Assembly (NCBI GenBank): GCA_036345935.2
Contig: JADWOT020000010.1
Span: 2,917,505-2,981,504 of the forward strand
Direction of reading: 5' to 3'
DNA from: Taenia hydatigena
Lineage: Eukaryota > Platyhelminthes > Cestoda > Cyclophyllidea > Taeniidae
DNA: 64,000 nucleotides
A program made the position numbers and the translations under genes. This document shows positions 21,010 to 32,194 of the stretch, in pieces. Under the pieces are notes generated by a model, which was not told where the DNA came from, made no database searches, and saw only the letters and a program-made list of their open reading frames with translations. Every line of letters starts with the position of its first letter. Position 1 is the stretch's first letter.

Positions 21010-21900
21010 TGGAATGAATTGACGGAAGCGCAATTGCTGAATGATGCAGAACTGGGTTAGCAAGCCATGTAGTGACGGAATGGTATGGAATCAATGAATC
21101 AAAGTAGAAGCAGTGCAGATTACATGCTTGCGAGGCTAGCTGACTTCGTAAAAAGCAGGCAGACAAGTGAAAAATGCCACGAGTTGTCTATAATGGATAA
21201 TAACAATGACCTGTGCGGACGTGTGTGAACAGATGAGGGGGTGGAAATGCGGACGAATACAAAACAATGCATCGAAGGAATAAAGTGAGGGTGCAACAAA
21301 GTGCACAGATAGGTAGGATGGAACTAGATGGCAAACTTACATGCTGACTTTCTTTGCCTATAATTAAGTGCCAAAAGGTGTATTGTGATACGAGACGGTT
21401 AATTCATGTAGTTCCTGTTAGGCAGAAATGTCAGGAGAAGAACAAATCTAGCTGGCAAAATTGAGTTCCAAAAGCATTAATGATGTGTCGAATTGAGCTC
21501 TATGGTTGTTTCTTCATCGAGTGAATAGAGCTGACTTGCATCAGTGGCAAAAGGATAAGTATATTGGTTGTATTTATTAATTCTTGGACTTCGTGCACGT
21601 GACAGGCATGGCTTTACAGATATTTGAGGTGATTGCCACCCTCCACCGAAGTAGCAAGGAAGGGCAGCTGAGACGTTTATGCACACATCATCTCTCATTC
21701 TCCTAACATATCCCGATTGCCTATTTTGGGGTCTTTGTAAGGCAGAAAACTCCATAAGCTATGGCGAGAACGCCTGCTAACACGGGTCAGTAGAAAAACC
21801 ACCATTCACTCCTTAAAACATCTGAATGGAGGAGTAACTAGCCGTAGTTTATCAGGCCTGGATTGGGAGGGTGAAAAAGATGATTTAGCTCTACTTTAGA
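21010..21900 (+). repeat. Long diverged direct repeat, copy 2
   Basis: Partner of 8010-8880, with matched blocks listed there. The 92-codon minus frame 21477-21755 lies inside it. The corresponding minus frame in copy 1 (8520-8756) shares only short segments, so coding is doubtful. Confidence 0.6.
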
Positions 21901-24900
21901 GGTGGAGCGACAGTTGAAATTCTAAGTTTGATTGTGCTTCTGCTTAGTGAAAATAATGTTTGATGCCACACAGAACCAAATAGGAATTAGAGGCCATTAA
22001 AAACACCATGATATCCAATTGCAAATTACATCTTAACGTTCGTGCGGGAATTCGCCATGAGGACACATTGACGCTATCTTGCAACATGTAGGAAACCATA
22101 AACACAGTTAACGCTCATGCGGCTAATTGCGGCAGTGCGAAGGAGTTAAATATGGGTGGATGAAGCGTGTGGAAGGCATTAAACCCATCAACTGGTATTT
22201 TACTCAGAGGATTGTGTGCAAGCGCACACGCTTAGGCAACTAGTTATATTCAGTGTGAATTATGCAAAATAGTCGTGCTCAGTAACTTTGGTGTAGAATT
22301 CATCTTCTAACCACAATTTTTAAACACGGTTACTAATTCTAAATGGAAAACACATCTTTGAAAAAAGGCACGTGAGGACGTGACGTGAGAGTTGGTTGGC
22401 CAGCGGATACGCTGTGAACGCACTACGGGTTCACACGTTAAACATGGCCTTACGCTGACTTAGTGTGTGCAGCTTTGTCACGATTACAGTACATCTGGTC
22501 GTGGCATCAACCGCCAAAATAAGTGGAAATAAAAGATGCTGCATTCTGTTAAGTTAACAAATTAGTCAGCAGGGCTGCACCTCGATTGATCTGTAGTCAG
22601 ACATTGCGAAACCCACGTAATCTCTAAGCAGCTGCAAAAGATTTAAAACTAACAGAAGGTGACTCCGGTATGCATCTGAATGGCCGACCGCGTTCTTTTC
22701 ATCTATTAAGCCATTAAGTAGTCTGCTTAATAATTAGCGCCAAGGTGTACGCACGGTGCGGTGTCACCATTATTGGCATAACAATGGTGTAGCGTTGAGG
22801 AGAGATACTACTGAAAAGCTAGTTAGTAAATGAAGCACTCTACTGCAGACAACGGGAAAATTTTGGTAGTATATGAGCAAATTAGAAATGTTTTGTGTAA
22901 GTAATGTGCACTGACCGACGTTGATTAAGTTGCTTTACTATAACATGCTGTATTTGGCAAAAGAAATTTTGAAATGAATTTTGGGCAAGGCTCTTGGAGG
23001 CAACGGGCTCAAAGTGTGTGGACGTACGCCACCGCTTATCGGTCCTTACCTTGCAACTTTGTATGGTGAGCATCGATGTAGCTCGGTCTACGAGCTGCCA
23101 TTGTTTGGCTGGTCCTACGGGGCCTAAAATGGTGTGGATCAAAGGAAGGTGATAGTTTGGTTGTGACCACGGGCTCACTGTCCGGTGGAGGGATTGGGTG
23201 TCTGATTTACTTCAGCGCATTACGCTGCAGGTGGCTGGCCTGTGTCAATACAACAGGGGTGGAAACAAAGCTCTATCCTGAAATACACTAACCTAGTTAT
23301 GCTACATTGCCGGAGACAGAGGTTTTAGTAGTTAAATGACCTAATATATTGGGCGCATTCGCATTCTAAGTCATTCATATCGAAATGAATGTCATAATTG
23401 GGTAAGCAAGCTACTGTTTTAACACGGTTCACATCAATGGAACAGCGCTGGTGCAATTGTTCTCTGCTCTTATATTGCCGCTCTTGTAGGGGTTTTATGA
23501 TTGGCAAGTTGAGATCTACATCCACGATGCTACGTCTAAGTATTAGAAATTGAACGGTTCTGTCGCAACTAAGTAAATCATAGTTTATGTACTTCGGAGG
23601 AACTCGGCGGCGGCCAAAATCTAGAAATGTTAATAAGTAGATATTATGGATTACAACTGCATAGCTCAATTTTGGTCGTGCCGGAGAGTTCGAATGCGAT
23701 ACGTGATGCAGTGAGCCCCCATTAAGAATGCAGTTTCCGTGTCCATTCTTTCGTATGAATGCAACAATACCCACTTTGCAGCAATGAACAAAAGCACCAC
23801 ACGTGCAAGTGTGACAAAAAGATTTCTTGATGTTCTCGATGCACCTTGATGGCCTTTCATTTGGCTCAATTCAATCTCAAACACAATATTTTCTTGTGTG
23901 GATGTTAGGGGAGCTATTTAAAAGACATCCTTTAAGCAGGCAGTCATCTGAATTCGAGCCAGCAGTGCAAACGTGTGAGAAATCCAATAATACACAACTT
24001 AAGGACAGGCACTTTATTTTTGTGCATCAAATGCGACACAATAATAACTGCTTGATCTTCTGCTTTCCCTTATTCTACCGCTGTCGTTACTTCTGCATCA
24101 CCTTGAGGACATCAGGCCGAAGTGAGCAAGCTTACGGTGGACATTGCTTATGGAGTGCTTTCTGCACTGTTTTACATTTAGCTACTCTGCTGCACCTAAG
24201 AATCTTCTGCATAGACTTGGAGAAATAACGACTTGCGACCTTAGTTGTTTGGAATTCACTTCAGAGTTGGAAAGATGGGTCTGATGAAATGATTGCAGCT
24301 GTCACATTTCCTGGCCTACTTCTTATCTCCAGTTGTGGTGAAGTAGGCTTACATACAATGGAGGACGCATATTTTCTCAAGCTATTGCCTCCTTGTGTGG
24401 AGATGTGTGCTTCTGCCAAAGTTGAGCACAGCTAACCTTGAGTGGTTAGTGATTCCTTCTCAATCCACAAACGTCCACAAACAATTAACAAAGCAGGATT
24501 TTCAATAAGGTAATAAAAATTTGGTTACGCTGGAGGAGTCAAGGACACTACCACCAGTTTGCAATCCAGGTGCAGATAAATCGGCCTAGCTTAAGCAATA
24601 AATTATTGCAATGCTGAAAAAGGATGGATACGCGTGTGACGAAGTCTGAATCATAAATACATTTGTCCCCAGTTCTCCTTGTTAAAGATACCACTTCTCA
24701 GACTTTAATTGAACAAAACACACTCAGAGGGGTAAAAGAGATATGACGCTGCGACGGGATAATCGTCCTATTCTAAAGGCATCCAGGGGACACTTCTGCT
24801 GTGTCAGTCGATACTATTGCACTTTCTAACCCGGCAAGAATTAAAATGCTGCACATTCGATTGGATGGTGCAACGCCTTTGCATTCTTGATGCGAGCCTC

Positions 24901-25038
24901 AAGTTTTGGTGTGTAGCCATCACAATGTAACTCGATGTAACAAAGATCCAATTCTAGTCCGTGCCTCCATTTTTCCTTTTATCCCGGAATCTCATTTAAA
25001 TGCTAATGTGGTCGCTTGGAAGGCACAAATTTCTCATG
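21901..25038. other. No supported gene; two overlapping ORFs near 23.3-24.2 kb
   Basis: A 149-codon minus frame (23325-23774) has coding-like segments such as IVDVDLNLPIIKPLQERQYK. It is followed by a 133-codon plus frame (23827-24228) rich in Cys, His and Phe. Neither has a recognisable domain or flanking splice or promoter signals. Length alone is not far above chance for this composition. Confidence 0.3.
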
Positions 25039-25248
25039 CTAGCAGAAGGTCAACCAGAGCACAAATTTGCCTAATTCTCGTGGGTAACAAATGCAGCGGT
25101 CAAAACAAAATCAAAATTTAACTTGATTATGGTATGTTGATTAGCTAATTAAAGGATATTAAATCATCTTGACAACCTCATTTGTCAGAGTAGAAGGAAG
25201 CACCCATGGGAATTAGGCAAATTTGTGCTCTGTTTGACTTTCTGCCAG
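25039..25248. repeat. Short inverted repeat (46-bp arms, ~118-bp loop)
   Basis: 25039-25084 and 25203-25248 are inverted copies. The shared core is gaattaggcaaatttgtgct, with a few mismatches (gttgacc/tttgact). The transcript would fold into a long hairpin. It could be a MITE-like element or a hairpin RNA locus. Terminal duplications were not identified. Confidence 0.75.
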
Positions 25249-26830
25249 TCGAAGCTAATTGGATCCCTTAACCTCCACAGAGGAATAACTAATACTTTGT
25301 GAGAGAGAAAATGATGAAACTCTTAAATCAACCTCACATATATTAGGCCGTATATCCGAAGGGCTACTATCGCATCCACACGTTGAGGCTTCGATTTTGC
25401 CCTCCGAATCCTAAGCTGGGCAAAGGGAACGGCTTGCCGAATGTGCCGATTTTATTAATTACGCAGAAGTCTTCATAGAACCGCGATGGGGCAAAGCACA
25501 TCGGAAACAGCGGTTATCTGTTAAATCCAAAACGTTTCTGCTAATACTTCGCTACAAGGGTAGGCGTGCGACAACAAGCAGTGTGCGCTGTGAGACTTCT
25601 TGAATACTCTTGTTCCTTATACTTTGTGGATCAAACTTAGTCTTTCTTCAGGACCTATTGATTATAGAGAGAGAGGATGCCACTTCGCCAAGTTCACCCT
25701 GACTGAACATCGGCTTGTCTTGGTAACTAAAGAGAGTAAGGAAGGCCTAAGCGACATCATACCTCACCCCCAAAAGCTGTTGCGATAACCTACTGCACTT
25801 CTGTTGCCAGTGCCTACTTCTTCCTCCTCGTTTGCCCTGATTCCTGACAAATCTCTCAGGCGGCTTTTGATGGGCCACAAATTGCACTAACTTTATCAGA
25901 CCTATTAAAGTCATTAGAGACACATTGATAATTTAGGTTAGAATTGGAAACGAATACATACCCCAGAGTTTATATTTAGCGAGTCCATGGAGATCAGCAC
26001 TATGAAAGCGTCTTTGATCATATTTCACATTAAGTTGGCCTCCACATGAGGTGAGGTTGTATTGCAAATGGAAATTGGACAAAATCACACTGTCGGCGAA
26101 TCAGAAGATGTCTGTCGTGAGCAGTTCAAATCCTGTCTGGTATACAAGCATTATGCCGAGATAGAAGAATCAACCAAAGTAAACTGGGATAGCAACATGC
26201 TTCACCAGCTCTCGGGTAAATGATTGAGACGAGATGTAACGACGTCAATTCGCTTGCTTAAAAGGCGCATCAAATTTGAAGAAGTCGCATTAATTAGACT
26301 ATGGGAAATGAGCTTAACTTCTGATTCGCCGTATCGAAAATGCTTATTGAAAACTTCCCTAACTCCACCATAACCGAGAAAGTCAGAAAAGATAAATGGG
26401 CACATCCGCCTCTTTACTTGCCTTTACTTTATGAAAACGAGCCAACCTTGGTTTAAATGCTCGTCGATTGGCAATAAAATGTCACTGTTTATTTTTCAAG
26501 CGCCATGCAGAAAGCACGTCATTCATTAACTGATTTTACACTTTGAAATCCCTGCTTTATTCTCGGGAGGTCACATCGAATCCAAATCTCTTTTATCTGC
26601 TTAAGATAAATAGGATGCTAAGATACTTACAGGAGATACCTGGAAGCATCAGCTATTCACACTGAATGCAATAAAGTGCATCTCTGAGGTGATGGAGTGC
26701 CTGCTGCATGAGGTGGGCATTTCACGTAGTGCTTGTTGAAATGCTTGGTCGCAGAAGCATGGCCTCTCCTTTCTCTATGCCTACACCTATTTCAAAACAA
26801 TCAACCTACATTCTAATCATAGTTTCGGAG
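25249..26830. other. No supported gene
   Basis: Short frames only. An isolated ggttcaaatcc-like string near 26126 lacks the rest of a tRNA. Confidence 0.45.
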
Positions 26831-27181
26831 TCATGGTATGGATATCAAAACTGGCAGGTGACTTGTGAAGGAATATTTCACACGAAGACTTCTGACTTCA
26901 GCTAGGCGCTGAGATAACCCGTGTGCCATACACCATGCGCTTGTTTTGATGAGCTGCGGAGTATCAGACCAAACTAAGTGATTACACAGTTTACCGCAGT
27001 GTGGGTGCTGGTGCAGCCAGGTTCCCATAAGCAGATTGAAAGACTGTCCGTCTACGAAGTCACAGTTTAACAAGTATGAGATCGCGAGCTCAATCCGCCT
27101 GGTGGTAAGTTGGTCGCCATTGTCTAGTCTCAGCTCTTCAATTTGCATGTAATTTTGCACAGTAAAGGTTGAGAAAGTCAT
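26831..27181 (-). CDS. Uncharacterised ORF with a decayed second copy
   Basis: An ATG-started minus-strand ORF of 116 residues (MTFSTFTVQNYMQIEELRLD...). It contains a His/Cys segment, TWLHQHPHCGKLCNHLVWSD, and a charged C-terminal third. The frame is also open upstream for eight hydrophobic residues. A copy at 63664 onward shares the same ATG and frame for 35 codons, is then broken by TAG and later by a 1-nt loss. Most of the frame is recognisably conserved (about 88 percent nucleotide identity), so the ancestral sequence was probably coding. Product family unknown. It could be part of a mobile element's protein or an exon of a duplicated host gene. Confidence 0.45.
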   Translation of the reverse strand: MTFSTFTVQNYMQIEELRLDNGDQLTTRRIELAISYLLNCDFVDGQSFNLLMGTWLHQHPHCGKLCNHLVWSDTPQLIKTSAWCMAHGLSQRLAEVRSLRVKYSFTSHLPVLISIP

Positions 27182-27412
27182 TGTAAAAAGAAGAAACAGT
27201 GCCACATATAAGATTACCGCTCTACTTTTGTCAGCTTGCCGTTTAATTTTATTTTGATTTCCCTAAAAACGACTATTTTTAGCCAACAAAAGAGGTAGAG
27301 GGAGGGGTTGTGATAGGCAATGATGAATGGAGGCCAATGGTGACGCTACGATCATGCTCAAGTGACCCTTCTATCAAAAAAATTAAATTATGATCACAAA
27401 TGTCGACGCAGA
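26845..27412 (-). repeat. Inverted dispersed duplication, copy 1
   Basis: Matches 63365-64000 in inverted orientation at roughly 80-88 percent. It covers the ORF above and about 200 bp upstream of it (gacgctacgatcatgctcaa against the reverse of ttgagcgtgatcgtagcgcc, and aaattatgatcac). Homology at the right edge of the window is cut off by the window end. Confidence 0.85.
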
Positions 27413-28273
27413 CGCCAAGTAGGCGTTGACATCAACCCAGATTTACCAATTATTATTAAATGAAGTTAAATTCAGATTGTCGCATGTGGGTTCTGGCAGA
27501 GGGATAAATGAGGAGCCACCAAAAGAAGTAGAATGCCAGTTTGAATAGAGAAAGAAGGAATAGAAAGCTAGGAGAGGTAATACTTTCGGCTATTTACAGA
27601 GACCACAGTGTGTTGGGCATTAAAAACGCACAAATGAAAAATTCCGGAAAAGGGCATGTAATCAATGGTCGAGGACTAAATTAAAATCAGTCTTCTGTCA
27701 CAGCTTGAAGATGCAAGAATTATGCCGTCTCTAATCGTCTTCATTGCGATCGAAGTAACATGAATGTCTGCATTAATATGCACAGGCACCCACACTATCC
27801 ATCAATCATCAGTTAGTCATTAATCTCGGTTGTCTCAATGGTTTGATGGTCCAAATGTTTGTGGTTTTTGCAGTTGCTGTAAACTATTAGAATGTGTTGA
27901 GTAACTGCATTCCGGCGCGACGGTTTTTACCTTCGCTTCAATTTCTTGTTCTGTATCATGCTTCCAAACTTCCTTTGAATCAAGCACATTTTGGCTGCTC
28001 CCTTTATGCAGACACTTTTCAATCCACCACCAAGATGCCCGTGGTCTCAAAACTCTCACAAGTGCATATTGAGAATGCCGTGTTTAGGAAGGGTGTGGAT
28101 GTGTGTGCCGTACTCTACCCATCGTTGCATTATGCTCTGCATCTTAAGAGGACCGTGCGTACATGAGCTAGTGGTCGCGTTTTCTAATTAATACAGAGAT
28201 TATGTCATTGATGGCGCATATATATGTTTGCAGGCTTGCTGCCTGCCAGTCCTATCAGAGTGGCGGTCACTAC
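27413..28273. other. No supported gene
   Basis: Overlapping 66-90 codon frames on both strands at 27835-28191, with no splice or start support. Confidence 0.4.
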
Positions 28274-28376
28274 TGATTTCCTCGACGATAAGCGTGCTGA
28301 CTGAGCCATTGAATGCGATGAAGATGGTGGCGATGACTGAGCAATGCGCTTTGCGATGTCCTCGTCTCCAAGTTCT
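28274..28376 (-). CDS. Candidate exon, Ser/Pro-rich segment
   Basis: Minus-strand open stretch between the acceptor tatagactag and the donor gtagtg. It encodes about 34 residues, ELGDEDIAKRIAQSSPPSSS followed by HSMAQSARLSSRKS, the composition of a disordered, possibly phosphorylated linker. A second minus frame over the same bases (28270-28677, ending GNQ stop) is also open, so frame choice rests on composition and splice sites. It lies 3' of the exons at 29.2 and 29.5 kb on the same strand and may belong to that gene. Confidence 0.35.
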
Positions 28377-29167
28377 CTAGTCTATAAACCAGATCAAGCC
28401 TCAGAATATTCTCAGTGCTCCCGGTTCGGATGCTGCCAACGTGAGCACTCTCCTGCACTGAGTACTTGTGGGTACCTTTCTTTCTTGCTTTTGAAAAGTT
28501 ATCCACGTTACAAGCGGGTTTCCATGCTCTTTGCTTGCCTTTACTTACTATTGATACAAAATGACGCTCAATTTTACTGTAGTGGATCACTAAGGCAATC
28601 CCTCTACCAGGCATAATGCAATAAATGAATCGGCGGAAGATATCGAATTCAATAAGCTTATGTGACATATTTCGCATTCAGCGTCACAATCGATATCACA
28701 TGTGATATACAATCAAAAAAGAACAAAGGATTGTATTTTTGTGTGATTTCTAAAACATTTTAAACACTTGCAAGATATTTACCAATCTTGTGCTGGGTAT
28801 ACAGCAATCGTGCGATTGAAACGCAGCGGTTTCTTCGACGCATTTCACATCCATTGGTTGACATAATTAGCAACTGCTAGAAACTGAAACCGTTAGCAAT
28901 CTTACTAAAGATGCCTCAAAAATGGATGCATTTGTCTTATTGCGCGTACGCAGAAATTAGGAGATTAGGTAAGGCCAATCTGATTATCCCTCTGATCAGC
29001 ACAGGCCCTAGTGTCGTTGCTGAGTCTGACAGAAGCCATTATGGGGCGGAGAAAGCCATGTGTATGCGGCACGGCTTGGCCTTCTTCCATGGTTGCACCA
29101 TCCACTTTGCCAGTAATGACGCCTTCTACGGCTTCGGCCACCTGTCCCGCCCTCCTGTCACCCACCC

Positions 29168-29257
29168 ACTTGCCCTGAATTCTTCCTCGTTGGCGCCCAG
29201 TTTGCACTGACACTCAACGAGCTTGCCATCTGTATCCACGATCTCAACTCTGCCGCG
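29168..29257 (-). CDS. Exon of unknown gene, phase-compatible with 29.5 kb exon
   Basis: Acceptor cctggcttag, then RGRVEIVDTDGKLVECQCKL and GANEEEFRA, with a possible donor gtgggt after them. GC-rich and strongly protein-like. Entry phase 0 matches the exit phase of exon 29454-29519. Immediately downstream another frame continues (AEAVEGVITGKVDGATMEEG to about 28965), so the exon may continue after a very short intron, a frameshift or an unrecognised border. The plus strand is also open here (28911-29210). Confidence 0.42.
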
Positions 29258-29453
29258 CTAAGCCAGGTCCAACATCAGCTCTTGCTTGTTTCTTATCAGC
29301 CTACAGCTCTTTTTAACTTCAAAGATCCCTTGAACTCTCACAACAGGCCTGTGCCATGTTTTTTGTCAGAGCGGCTTGTAAAATTTATTGGTTTGACGTT
29401 CTGCTGATGATTTATTTGACTAAATACAACAGCCTTAAATTTGAAGGACTTAC

Positions 29454-29519
29454 GTTTTTGTTACTCTTGAATGCCCAGTAGTCTCGAAACTCCCGATATG
29501 CATTTTTGAACGCAAATTG
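29454..29519 (-). CDS. Exon of unknown gene
   Basis: 66 nt (22 codons, phase 0-0) between the acceptor gtaacccgcag and the consensus donor gtaagtcc. Encodes QFAFKNAYREFRDYWAFKSN then KN, an aromatic and charged helix-like segment. Upstream in the same direction, the minus frame at 30043-30327 is a candidate further 5' exon. Family not recognised. Confidence 0.45.
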
Positions 29520-30042
29520 CTGCGGGTTACACAGCTTATTTTTAAAGTTTAAGTTCCACAGATCACAGCCACAACGTTGAATAACTGTTCCCATTTAAAG
29601 GTTCTATAAAGATCAAGTATTCTAAAGGCTCTTTTCTAGGGCCCGTGAATCTCGACCTCTATGAGGCAAAAAATGTGTATTGCACAGAAGTGCTTGCAGC
29701 TCAATATTGCAAGTAGCGAAATTCGATGCACCTTTACAGATCCTACAGAATGGTGGGACTTAAATTTGCTTTATGTTGTTTCGCGGCAACTAAAAACCTC
29801 CTACTGCGACTGTTTGCCTAAAATTTAGGTGAACTTATGCAGGTTTTTGGGTTGTCTTAAATGTTCAAAATTCTATTAGAGAGTGAAACCATTTAAACTT
29901 TCTGCTGCAGACATTTCATTCGAAAAAGTCTTTCTCATAACCACATTAAGCTATATTTAACCAATCCTCTCAGGTTTTCGGAAACAGTCAAAGCGGTCTA
30001 CACCTCACCTGTCCTTCATGCCTCTATTTTGCATGCCTTGGT

Positions 30043-30327
30043 TTACTTGTTAACTAATCTGCCTGTGTTTTCCCGGGTTGCAGAATTTTCATTCCTTTTT
30101 CCGTCGATCGTCTTGTCCACCAATTGACAGTAGTCCTTTGTCCTCCTCTTCCCTCTGCCCCTTCTCGAATTTACTCCTACCCTACTCCACCACTTGGCAT
30201 CGCCGATTATCTGTCGGGGTTTTTTAAAAAACAATGTGTCAATTATCGAGATTTCTTGCTCTGCATTAGCCCTAGCATCAACATACCGGTGTCTGTTCCT
30301 GGTTGCCTCAGTCGTCTTTACTCCCAC
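30043..30327 (-). CDS. Candidate exon, basic unknown segment
   Basis: A 94-codon minus frame rich in Lys, Arg and Asp, including YVDARANAEQEISIIDTLFF and RRGRGKRRTKDYCQLVDKTI, closed by TAA at 30043. Composition resembles a nuclear basic protein. No ATG or splice border is convincing, and a plus frame overlaps (30124-30450). It may be the 5' part of the gene at 28.3-29.5 kb. Confidence 0.25.
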   Translation of the reverse strand: MGVKTTEATRNRHRYVDARANAEQEISIIDTLFFKKPRQIIGDAKWWSRVGVNSRRGRGKRRTKDYCQLVDKTIDGKRNENSATRENTGRLVNK

Positions 30328-31339
30328 CGCTCCGTAATTTTATCAGACATCACAGTTTATTATTGCGGTACCCCTTGCGAAAATGCTGAGTCTCATAATC
30401 GTTGTAAAAATCCGTCAAGTTTTATTGAGGGTCGGACTGAAAGGCTATGACGTTTGCAAGTAGTCGGGGTAGTACGATGTTGGCCTTCCCCTCGAAGAAG
30501 AAACTAGAAAGGAAAGAAATAAAAATAGTTAACCTAACAATAATTAGCGGTCGCTCTGCAACACCCTTGGTAGTTGTCTCTCGCAGAACGCTAAATCGGT
30601 TTGCCAAGTACGCACATTCCACGTCATAATTCAAGCCTTGAATTGGTACTGACCACCGAGAGGAGTGAGGCTTATCGATTGCGTTTAAACTTAGAGAATG
30701 ATGGCCACACTGGTGGTTTAAGAAGTGATATGCCTGACTGCTTCCCTTTTAGGTCGTGGTTAACCGTCTCTACAGACTTATTGGCACGATGAAATTGGTG
30801 TGCACCCCAAACAGTATTTAACAGCTCAATTTATTGCTTCTCCGCAAAGCTTACAACGCATGTTAACAATACGACTGAATGGTCAAGGAGCCTACGGTAG
30901 GTGGAATGTCTCCTTTCTTCAAACTGTACTCCTACATTTCGCAGAGCACCGTAAGCAGCATTTCAGACATTTCGTTTTGACAACATTTTCAGATCCATCC
31001 AACATTCACAAGCACCTGGTAAGAACTCCAGTGCCGCTAATAGTGACCGCTTAGGTCATAAAAACCATTCCGAAAACAGCCAAGTCGCCCACACTTAGAG
31101 TTGAACTCAATCAGACTGTTCCATCTTAGATACTTGAAACACAAATGATGGATTGCAGTGGCAACTGAATCGCGTCTAAAACGCGGGTGGATCCAAACAT
31201 TCATATTTTGCAGGAAGAGCTGCAGCTCGATGCATTCTAGCATCCCATTCGACTCGTTTTTGTAACGAAGCATGAGTCTACAATCTACGGGGCGGGCATT
31301 TCAATAACTTGATTGTTTCAGCAATGATTGGTTACTTAC
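30328..31339. other. No firmly supported gene
   Basis: Overlapping plus frames at 30601-31054 contain a possible 28-nt exon flanked by acattttcag and gtaaga (about 30991-31018). On the minus strand just 3' of the sirtuin exon (31037-31273) the open frame does not resemble a sirtuin C-terminus. Confidence 0.35.
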
Positions 31340-31552
31340 GCAGCGCTGGAAGTGATCGGTGTGTCCTCCGCACTGATCTCAGCCACAGGATTGCCACGAG
31401 CGGCGACTGAGATAGCCAAATCCACAGCGGGGTGGGTGGCCCCATTCATGATGCCTACCATCAAACAGACGTCGGCTGCAGCTGCTGCCTCTTTAGCCGC
31501 ATTTATGTTAAACGAATGCACATACTGGTTGAAATACAACGCCTCCGGATCC
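31340..31552 (-). CDS. Sirtuin (SIRT5-like) core exon
   Basis: 213-nt exon between the acceptor cgatcgttgcag and the consensus donor gtaagtaa, 70 codons, phase 2 at both ends. Its second half reads ADVCLMVGIMNGATHPAVDL then AISVAARGNPVAEISAEDTP. This follows the class III sirtuin pattern C-L-x-V-G...P-A...VAARG-x-PVAE...E-x-TP, closest in my knowledge to SIRT5, an NAD-dependent mitochondrial lysine deacylase. Two NAD-pocket motifs differ: the usual Gly-Thr-Ser is Gly-Ile-Met, and the Asn of the N-x-E strand motif is Ser. The product may be catalytically impaired or the locus decaying. Upstream exons (zinc site, catalytic His) and the C-terminal exon were not found within a few kb. Confidence 0.7.
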
Positions 31553-32194
31553 CTGCAACGATCGTAGGTGAACAAGTCTCATAAAGCGGTGGCTTATGAA
31601 ACAGCTAAGGTGTCTGTAGGCCTTGGCACACGGGAGGTTTGAAGAGTCATGATAATTGCAGCTAACGAGGGGTTGCTTTGGAGGACCTCACGCAAAGCAG
31701 TTATCAGTCTTAGATTACATCAAGTTACTTGTCAAAACGAAATGAAAGAGGGAAAACTAGCTGGTATGAAAATGCTACTGTTTGACAAGTAAATTTCCTT
31801 CACATTAATGAGAAATACCCTGACTGATGAGAAGGGTTACTTACGTAGCTAGACAACATCTAATGATTGGCTTTGATAAAAACGAAATGCAGATATTGCA
31901 AGCACACAAGTGTGCAAAACGGCAGAACATTGCGTGGAAATTGCACAGCAATGGCAAAAGCGGGGTATGCTGTGGGTCTATTTCATGTTTATAAAACAGA
32001 TGACTGCTTTGTAATCCAAGCTTATGCTGACAGGACGGGAAATCACGGCAACACACGCCTCAGATGAGCGATCAGTACAGCTTTTTCTTAGTCAACACGT
32101 GGTTGTATGAATGATTACAAAAACACCATTATACTGGTTGAAGCACTTGACAGATGTGCTTTCAGGTTCCCTTCTACTCTTACCTAACATGGTT
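31553..32194. other. No firmly supported gene; expected location of upstream sirtuin exons
   Basis: The plus frame 31867-32067 (it contains KCRYCKHTSVQNGRTLRGNC) is protein-like but has no splice borders. No minus-strand sirtuin motif (CxxC zinc site or WFGE) was seen. Confidence 0.35.

Noticed and set aside
23325..23774. 149-codon minus-strand ORF as a gene
   Set aside because: No start context, splice borders or domain. Length is only modestly above chance, and an unrelated plus ORF follows.
26100..26160. tRNA B-box-like gttcaaatcc
   Set aside because: No A box at the right distance and no acceptor or anticodon stems can be drawn.
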